In this document: positions 58,488-64,000 of the stretch, piece by piece
How the letters are laid out: each line of letters begins with the position of its first letter
How positions within the stretch are numbered: position 1 is the stretch's first letter
Source of the DNA: an uncultured Acetatifactor sp.
GTDB taxonomy: Bacteria > Bacillota > Clostridia > Lachnospirales > Lachnospiraceae
DNA: 64,000 nt
Assembly (NCBI GenBank): GCA_934426825.1
Contig: CAKRYI010000001.1
Span: forward strand, 310,001-374,000
Direction: 5' to 3'
The notes under the pieces: model-generated
The model's database searches: none
Told to the model about the DNA's origin: nothing
Seen by the model: the letters and a program-made list of their open reading frames with translations, nothing else
Program-made: the position numbers and the translations under genes

Positions 58488-59915
58488 TTATACAGGATAT
58501 GCGCCGTTCTTGGTATCAGCCTGAGTCATATCCACCTTCTCCTGCTGAGCCTGACGATATTTAAAGAAATCGGTTGCAACCTGAGGGAACAGAGCGTAGC
58601 TCAGCACGTCCTCATCCTGCTGTTTCCATTCTTTCATTTCGCCCTCTAACTTATCCAGCTCGTTGTCGAGCATATCTGCGTAACGGCAGGTAATTCTCTT
58701 CTCGCCGGGAATAACTTTATCAATTACTTCCTGGTTCATGGGTTTTACAGTCTGACCGTACTCACCGCGAAGAACTGCCTTGGTCTCCTTGGTTGCCATC
58801 TTGTAACGCTCACCCATCAATACGTTAAATACAGCCTGCGTTCCGACAATCTGGGAAGAAGGAGTAACCAGAGGGGGCTCACCGAGGTCTTTACGAACAC
58901 GGGGAATCTCTTTCAGCACATCATAGTACTTGTCCTCTGCGTTCTGTTCTTTCAACTGGCTAACCATGTTGGAAAGCATACCGCCGGGTACCTGATACAG
59001 CAGAGTCTTAATATCAACACCCATAACCTTGGGATTGAGCAGACCGTTTGCAAGGCACTCGTCTCTGTAAGGTCTGAAATAATCAGCGATTTCAGCCAAC
59101 AGGTTCTGGTCATATCCGGTATCGTAAGGAGTTCCGCGGAAGGTCTCAACCATAACCTCGGTTGCGGGCTGTGAGGTACCCATAGCGAACGGGCTGATTG
59201 CGGTATCGATAATATCGACACCAGCCTCAACTGCCTTCAGGTAAGTCATACTTGCAACACCGGAGGTGTAATGGGTATGCAGTTCAATCGGAAGATTGGT
59301 TGCGCTCTTCATTGCAGTAATCAATTCGGTTGCCTTGTAAGGAACCAACAGACCTGCCATATCCTTGATACAGATGGAATCCGCACCCATCTCCTCGATT
59401 TTCTTTGCCATATCGGTCCAGTACTCCAGAGTGTAAGCATCACCCAGTGTATAGGAAAGAGCAACCTGTGCATGTCCTCTTCCTTCCTGTGCCTTGAACT
59501 TGTTGGTAGCGTTTACTGCTTCCTGCAGGTTACGAAGGTCATTCAGACAATCGAAAATACGAATAATATCAATACCGTTGGAGATAGATTTCTGTACAAA
59601 ATAGTCAACCACATCATCTGCATAAGGTCTGTAGCCCAAAATGTTCTGACCACGGAACAGCATCTGCAGTTTGGTCTCCTTGAATCCGTCACGCAGCTTT
59701 CTCAATCTGTCCCAAGGATCTTCCTTGAGAAAGCGAAGGCATGCGTCAAAGGTAGCTCCACCCCAGCACTCTACTGCATTATAACCAACCTTATCCATCT
59801 TTCCGATAATGGGAAGCATAAGTTCGGTAGGCATTCTGGTAGCAATCAGAGACTGGTGCGCATCACGCAATATAGTTTCCGTAATTTTAATCGGTTTCTT
59901 TACTTGTTCTGACAT
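58488..59915 (-). CDS. oadA: Oxaloacetate decarboxylase alpha subunit / transcarboxylase 5S-type carboxyltransferase
   Basis: Moves a carboxyl group from oxaloacetate to biotin (or the reverse). 475 residues: TIM-barrel carboxyltransferase domain (about 8-290) with TETILRDAHQSLIATRM, FDACLRFLKEDPWDRL, SICIKDMAGLLVPYKA (carbamylated Lys region) and ELHTHYTSG (metal His), then the PYC/OADA conserved domain (about 300-460). The biotinyl domain found at the end of Klebsiella OadA is absent; it is the separate 61182-61553 gene. Last gene of the operon. Confidence 0.93.
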   Translation of the reverse strand: MSEQVKKPIKITETILRDAHQSLIATRMPTELMLPIIGKMDKVGYNAVECWGGATFDACLRFLKEDPWDRLRKLRDGFKETKLQMLFRGQNILGYRPYADDVVDYFVQKSISNGIDIIRIFDCLNDLRNLQEAVNATNKFKAQEGRGHAQVALSYTLGDAYTLEYWTDMAKKIEEMGADSICIKDMAGLLVPYKATELITAMKSATNLPIELHTHYTSGVASMTYLKAVEAGVDIIDTAISPFAMGTSQPATEVMVETFRGTPYDTGYDQNLLAEIADYFRPYRDECLANGLLNPKVMGVDIKTLLYQVPGGMLSNMVSQLKEQNAEDKYYDVLKEIPRVRKDLGEPPLVTPSSQIVGTQAVFNVLMGERYKMATKETKAVLRGEYGQTVKPMNQEVIDKVIPGEKRITCRYADMLDNELDKLEGEMKEWKQQDEDVLSYALFPQVATDFFKYRQAQQEKVDMTQADTKNGAYPV

Positions 59916-59972
59916 TTACGAATTTCCTCCATTTATTTTTATATAAGCAATGCTGTTTCGTTGCGCACTGCC

Positions 59973-61124
59973 TTAGAATACTCCGAAGATAGCCATAAAG
60001 GTACCTGCAGCTACGGCAGTTCCGATAACACCTGCCACGTTAGGACCCATTGCATGCATCAGCAGGAAGTTTGTAGGGTCTGCCTCAGCACCAACCTTCT
60101 GAGATACACGGGCTGCCATGGGAACTGCGGATACGCCGGCAGAACCGATTAACGGGTTCACCTGTCCCTTGGTCAGTACACACATTAACTTTCCGAAAAG
60201 TACGCCTGCGGCGGTACCAAACATGAAAGCAATCAGTCCCAGTGCTACAATTTTCAAAGTATCGAGGTTCAGGAATGCTTCTGCGCTGGTGGTTGCACCA
60301 ACGGAAGTACCTAACAGGATAACTACGATATACATCATTGCATTGGAAGCGGTCTCGGTCAGCTGTCTTACCACGCCGGACTCTCTGAACAGGTTACCTA
60401 ACATCAGCAAACCTACAAGGGGTGCTGTGGTAGGAAGAATCAGACATACAACAACCGTAACCACGATAGGGAACAAAATCTTCTCCAGTTTGGATACCGG
60501 GCGAAGCTGTCCCATCTTAATCTTTCTTTCCTTCTCCGTTGTCAGCAGCTTCATGATAGGCGGCTGAATAATAGGAACCAGAGACATGTATGAGTACGCT
60601 GCCACTGCGATAGGTCCTAAAATAGCGGTCTGTCCCAACTTACCTGCAAGGAAAATAGAAGTAGGTCCGTCTGCACCACCGATGATGGAGATTGCCGCTG
60701 CAGCCTTGTCATTAAATCCTAACCAGATTGCTCCGAAGTAAGCAGCGAAAATACCAAACTGTGCTGCCGCACCCAGCAGGAAACTCTTGGGGTTGGCAAT
60801 CAGGGGACCGAAGTCTGTCATGGCACCTACGCCCATGAAAATAAGGGACGGCAGGATTGCCAGTTCATCCAGTTTGTAGAAATAATACAGTAATCCGCCT
60901 GCACCGTTTGCTGCATCCTCAGCATGAAGCATAATGTCGGGATAAATATTTACCAACAACATACCAAATGCAATGGGAAGCAAAAGCAAAGGCTCAAAAT
61001 CATGACGGATAGCTAAATAAAGGAAAAAGAACGCAACCAGAATCATAACATAATTTCCCCATGTGAGGTTAAAAAACGCTGTCTGATGAATCAGGTTGTT
61101 AAGCGTTGTAGCTATATATTCCAT
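59973..61124 (-). CDS. oadB: Sodium-pumping decarboxylase beta subunit
   Basis: 383-residue membrane protein with about nine to eleven helices that decarboxylates carboxybiotin and exports Na+. Family signatures: PLLLLPIAFGMLLVNIYPD, GVGAMTDFGPLIANPKS, SIIGGADGPTSIFL (Na+ site Asp) and PLIGSAGVSAVPMAARV near the C-terminus. It couples to the biotin carrier and to one or both carboxyltransferases encoded around it. Confidence 0.96.
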   Translation of the reverse strand: MEYIATTLNNLIHQTAFFNLTWGNYVMILVAFFFLYLAIRHDFEPLLLLPIAFGMLLVNIYPDIMLHAEDAANGAGGLLYYFYKLDELAILPSLIFMGVGAMTDFGPLIANPKSFLLGAAAQFGIFAAYFGAIWLGFNDKAAAAISIIGGADGPTSIFLAGKLGQTAILGPIAVAAYSYMSLVPIIQPPIMKLLTTEKERKIKMGQLRPVSKLEKILFPIVVTVVVCLILPTTAPLVGLLMLGNLFRESGVVRQLTETASNAMMYIVVILLGTSVGATTSAEAFLNLDTLKIVALGLIAFMFGTAAGVLFGKLMCVLTKGQVNPLIGSAGVSAVPMAARVSQKVGAEADPTNFLLMHAMGPNVAGVIGTAVAAGTFMAIFGVF

Positions 61125-61181
61125 TTGATGACCTCCTGTTGTTTTGCTCTTGTGCTAAATTGCCATATCCTAATCTGACGA

Positions 61182-61553
61182 TTAGTTCATTGTTGCAAGT
61201 ACAGCACCAGCTTCAACAGCATCACCTACTGCTACGTCAATGCTTGCGATTGTACCATCCTGAGGAGCTACTACAGGAATCTCCATCTTCATAGCTTCCA
61301 GAATTACTACGGAATCTCCCGCTTTTACTGCCTGGCCTGCACTTGCCTCTAATTTGAACACTTTACCTGCTGCGCCGGCTTCGATTTTAATGCTGCCTGC
61401 TGCGCCGCTTGCCTTGGGAGCTGCGGGTGCTGCCTTGGGTGCAGCCTTGGGAGCTGCGGGTGCCTTTGCTGCTACGGGAGCTGCGGAAGATGCTCCTTCC
61501 TCTACTACTACATCGTATACATTTCCATTTACTGTAATGGTGTAATTTTTCAT
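61182..61553 (-). CDS. Biotin carboxyl carrier protein
   Basis: 123 residues: a short N-terminal domain (KNYTITVNGNVYDVVVEE), an Ala/Pro/Lys-rich flexible linker (about 21-52) and a C-terminal biotinyl domain with the biotin-accepting Lys89 in EAMKMEIP. It carries carboxybiotin between the carboxyltransferases and the OadB pump. Corresponds to GcdC/MmdC/1.3S-type carriers. Confidence 0.96.
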   Translation of the reverse strand: MKNYTITVNGNVYDVVVEEGASSAAPVAAKAPAAPKAAPKAAPAAPKASGAAGSIKIEAGAAGKVFKLEASAGQAVKAGDSVVILEAMKMEIPVVAPQDGTIASIDVAVGDAVEAGAVLATMN

Positions 61554-61570
61554 TCTTTTAATCCTCCATA

Positions 61571-62356
61571 TTATAATCTTTTCGCTCTACGAATGGAACG
61601 AACTACAAATCCGTCTGTGGATGAAGCACCCTCGCTGGCAGCGATTGCTGCTGCGATAACTGCAACCAGTTCCAAATCGTCGCTTTCATCGGCATTTTCT
61701 TCCTGGTCAACAATCTGTGCCACAGCCTTGTCAATGCCGTCTTTCTTTGCATCATTCTTCTTGCCGAATTTACCCTGAATCTTTGAAATATAGCCGAAGC
61801 AGTAAATAATCAGGCTGATCAGTATCAGTACCACGAACACGGTTCCCATACCGATAAGAGTATTGAGCGCTGCTTTTCCCATCAGTTCTCCCATGGAAGA
61901 AATCGGGTTCAATGCAGCAGAACTCATCACCAGAAAACGGTCATTGGATAAAATGACTTCTGCCTCTGCGTCCTTTGTCTCACCTTCCACCGGTACATGA
62001 ACGATAATGTCGCCATCGTCAATCTTTGCCTCCGGCTCGCCTACACTTTTGATTGCTCCGATGGTGTCCATGGCAGAATCAAAAGATTCCACAGCCTTGG
62101 TAAAAGCATAGCCGTCTACCTTGAGGTTATTTTCCTCTTCGATTTTGTATCCGACTTCTTCCCAAGTGTAATCAGCCAGTTCTTTCTGCTGTTCCTCTCC
62201 GGTATACTCTAAAACCAGCGAAATAATCTGCTTTGCAGTTTCCTCTGCACTGTCAACCTTCTGCTGCTCATACGCTGTCAACTGCTCTTCACTGCCACAT
62301 GCGGTCAATCCAAAGATACAGGTAATCATACATGCGAAAGCCAATAATCTTTTCAT
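61571..62356 (-). CDS. OadG-like subunit fused to an N-terminal lipoprotein domain
   Basis: 261 residues from ATG 62356 (AGGGTGAT upstream; the longer frame to 62467 overlaps the previous gene). The N-terminus is a lipoprotein signal (LLAFACMITCIFGLTACG). Residues about 25-165 form an extracytoplasmic alpha/beta domain resembling DUF3887-like proteins (inference). One membrane helix (about 175-198, LIGMGTVFVVLILISLIIYCF) and an acidic cytoplasmic tail follow, as in OadG, ending VVRSIRRAKRL. Ordinary OadG is about 80 residues with no external domain. OadG assembles the alpha and beta subunits. Confidence 0.82.
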   Translation of the reverse strand: MKRLLAFACMITCIFGLTACGSEEQLTAYEQQKVDSAEETAKQIISLVLEYTGEEQQKELADYTWEEVGYKIEEENNLKVDGYAFTKAVESFDSAMDTIGAIKSVGEPEAKIDDGDIIVHVPVEGETKDAEAEVILSNDRFLVMSSAALNPISSMGELMGKAALNTLIGMGTVFVVLILISLIIYCFGYISKIQGKFGKKNDAKKDGIDKAVAQIVDQEENADESDDLELVAVIAAAIAASEGASSTDGFVVRSIRRAKRL

Positions 62357-62372
62357 CTTATAATCACCCTTT

Positions 62373-63803
62373 CTAAACTGTTCCGTGTTTCTTTGCAGGA
62401 CGGTCTTCACTCTTTGTGAATAACATTTCAAATGCACCGATAACATACTTTCTGGTGTCGGCTGCATTTACAATCTGGTCCACATATCCTCTCCTTGCGG
62501 CGCTTGCCACATTTGACTGAAGTGCCTTGTACTCTGCTGCTTTTGCATTGATAACGTCAGAACCCTGTCCATCATACATAATCTGGGCAGCCAACTTGCT
62601 GTCCATGGTTCCGATTTCAGCATCCGGCCATGCCATGGTAATATCTGCTCCGATTGCCTTGGAGTTCATTGCCACATAAGCGGTTCCGTATGCCTTTCCG
62701 ATAATTACATTTACCTTGGGAACGGTAGCATTTGCAAAAGCATAGGTCAGCTTTGCAGCAGCCTTTGCGATTCCCTTTTCAGAGCACAGAGTTGCCTCAT
62801 AGCCCGTTACATTTGTCAGAGTAAGTACAGGAATACCAAAAGCGTCACAGAAGTTTACAAAATCTGCTGCTTTTTCGCATCCTTTTTTGGTAAGTACGGC
62901 ATTCAGCTTTTCAACTACTTTGCCTTCTTCGTCACAAACCTCACTGCGGTTTGCCACAGCACCTACGGTTGCTCCGTTCAGACGGATAAATCCGGTTACC
63001 ATATCCTTAGCGTAACCTGCTTTTACCTCGAAGAATCTGTTGTCATCTGCCAACAGAGACAGTGCAACGGAGGTATCTCCCACACAGCCTGCAATCTCAG
63101 CAACCGCACGGTTCAAATCATCCGTACACTCTGTAAAGCAGCCGTCCTCCTCGTTGTTTGCGGGAAGGAATCCAACCAGTTCACGAATCTGTGCCAGAAT
63201 GGAATCTTCATCTGCCACTACATCCACGATACCGCTCTCCTTGGACTGGAAATCAGCGGAAGAAGAATCACACTTGGTGATTACATTGCCATCCAATGCG
63301 TTGGGTGCATTGACAAACAGTTTTGCATTCTTCTCTTCCATAAAAGTGAAATCTGTCAGAGTGGGGAACAGTCCAAGTCCGCCTCCACAGGTGCCAAAGA
63401 TTGCTGTAATCTGAGGAATCACTCCGGAAGCCATTGTCTGTTTCAGGTAAACCTCACCGAATGCTGCAAGAGCGTCGGTTGCCTCCTGTAATCTGAGACC
63501 TGCACTGTCAATCAGTCCGATAACAGGTGCACCGGTCTTCATTGCCAAATCATAGAGGTTGGCAATCTTCTTAGCGTGCATCTCTCCGATACTGCCGTTC
63601 ATTACGGAAGCATCCTGACTGTAGACATACACAAGATTACCGTCAATAACTCCATAACCGGTAATGACACCGTCAGAAGGAGTTTCTGTGGGTTTCATGT
63701 TGAAATCTGTTGCTCTTGCTGTAACAAGACCGCCAATTTCAACGAAACTGTTTTCATCGAGCAAAGAAAGGATTCTTTGACCCGCTTTTGAAGTAGTACT
63801 CAT
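62373..63803 (-). CDS. Acyl-CoA carboxyltransferase (MmdA/PccB-like)
   Basis: 476 residues of the biotin-dependent acyl-CoA carboxyltransferase family, with both N- and C-terminal crotonase-like halves: SDGVITGYGVIDGNLVYVYSQD, GLIDSAGLRLQEATDALAA, IFGTCGGGLGLFP (oxyanion hole) and, in the second half, VLTLTNVTGYEA, KVNVIIGKAYGTAYVAMNS and AWPDAEIGTMDSKLAAQIM. The family decarboxylates methylmalonyl-, glutaconyl- or malonyl-CoA; the substrate cannot be told from sequence. It is shorter at the N-terminus than MmdA (about 510). First gene of the operon, start has GGAGGG upstream. Confidence 0.92.
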   Translation of the reverse strand: MSTTSKAGQRILSLLDENSFVEIGGLVTARATDFNMKPTETPSDGVITGYGVIDGNLVYVYSQDASVMNGSIGEMHAKKIANLYDLAMKTGAPVIGLIDSAGLRLQEATDALAAFGEVYLKQTMASGVIPQITAIFGTCGGGLGLFPTLTDFTFMEEKNAKLFVNAPNALDGNVITKCDSSSADFQSKESGIVDVVADEDSILAQIRELVGFLPANNEEDGCFTECTDDLNRAVAEIAGCVGDTSVALSLLADDNRFFEVKAGYAKDMVTGFIRLNGATVGAVANRSEVCDEEGKVVEKLNAVLTKKGCEKAADFVNFCDAFGIPVLTLTNVTGYEATLCSEKGIAKAAAKLTYAFANATVPKVNVIIGKAYGTAYVAMNSKAIGADITMAWPDAEIGTMDSKLAAQIMYDGQGSDVINAKAAEYKALQSNVASAARRGYVDQIVNAADTRKYVIGAFEMLFTKSEDRPAKKHGTV

Positions 63804-63906
63804 GCTTTCAGCCCTCCATTTATAATAAATAAAAAGATAACAGATTAATATGAAGAGTCATTTTGCCATAAATAACGCAAATGCCCCCATGATTAATGTC
63901 TGTAGT

Positions 63907-63934
63907 AGTATAACATAAAAAAAGCAACTCGCAA
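63907..63934 (-). promoter_or_regulatory. Promoter of the carboxyltransferase/oad operon
   Basis: TTGCGA, 16 nt, TATACT on the minus strand, about 100 nt upstream of the first start codon. Its -35 box lies inside the hairpin at 63922-63948. Confidence 0.6.
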
Positions 63935-63948
63935 AGAACGAATTGCTT
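63922..63948. terminator. Bidirectional terminator hairpin upstream of the oad operon
   Basis: AAGCAACTCG, 7-nt loop, CGAATTGCTT with A-runs before and T-runs after, so it can terminate on both strands; probably ends a gene lying beyond 64000 on the minus strand. Confidence 0.75.
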
Positions 63949-64000
63949 TTTTTTACAAGTTTTTTACAAAATTCGTGCAAATCACATTTTATCGAAAGAA

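Overview
The window looks like a chromosomal segment of a spore-forming, probably motile anaerobe of the Clostridia, most likely family Lachnospiraceae. This is inferred from gene content and control signals, not from a database match. The pointers are: T-box leaders before leuS and pheST; strong sigma-A type promoters (TTGACA-17-TATAAT-like); a complete Rnf ferredoxin:NAD oxidoreductase operon; SpoIID- and SleB-type sporulation or germination proteins; class B sortase; an IspH/S1 gene pair; a biotin-dependent Na+-pumping decarboxylase; and the agmatine and carboxyspermidine polyamine routes. Most genes are on the minus strand, packed in operons with overlapping stop and start codons. I see no phage, insertion sequence, CRISPR array, rRNA or tRNA.

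Layout. 1-5.5 kb: a very large secreted leucine-rich-repeat surface protein (C-terminus outside the window) downstream of its class B sortase. 5.6-6.8 kb: three small plus-strand genes of unknown function, including a cysteine-rich mini-protein. 6.9-11.7 kb: T-box controlled leuS and an EF-G paralogue. 12.0-17.3 kb: a chemoreceptor fused to a YcgR/PilZ c-di-GMP module, a formate/nitrite channel, tyrA, a VanZ-like protein and a stand-alone PilZ protein. 17.4-23.8 kb: T-box, pheS, pheT, M18 aminopeptidase, queA. 23.8-28.7 kb: YihY/BrkB, SpoIID-like protein, 6S RNA, pckA. 28.7-36.8 kb: pepP, deoC, thrC, a SleB-type hydrolase, an AP2/HNH-like protein and a large orphan substrate-binding lipoprotein. 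36.9-43.1 kb: rnfCDGEAB followed by a membrane-anchored GH25 lysozyme. 43.3-50.9 kb: a YprB-like nuclease facing a tetR-rpiR-yhiN-cmk-ispH-rpsA-cheR string. 50.9-58.0 kb: a polyamine operon speA-speE-CASDH-nspC-aguA-aguB. 58.0-58.4 kb: an isolated transcription unit with its own promoter and terminator that encodes no protein. 58.5-63.9 kb: a carboxyltransferase/oadG/BCCP/oadB/oadA operon.

How the parts fit. SpeA, AguA and AguB make putrescine from arginine through agmatine. CASDH and NspC can turn it into spermidine, while SpeE offers a second, SAM-dependent route without a local speD. The Rnf complex and the biotin-dependent decarboxylase are two separate ion pumps typical of fermentative anaerobes; PckA supplies the oxaloacetate/PEP node. 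Two PilZ proteins, the chemoreceptor and CheR link c-di-GMP and chemotaxis.

The most interesting points are: the structured non-coding unit before speA; the 6S RNA; a dispersed stem-loop element used twice as a 5' leader plus ribosome-binding site; the MCP-PilZ fusion; the AP2-HNH-AP2 protein that seems to have lost its catalytic His; 55-bp tandem repeats between speE and CASDH; and a biotin pump operon with two carboxyltransferases and a lipoprotein-type OadG.
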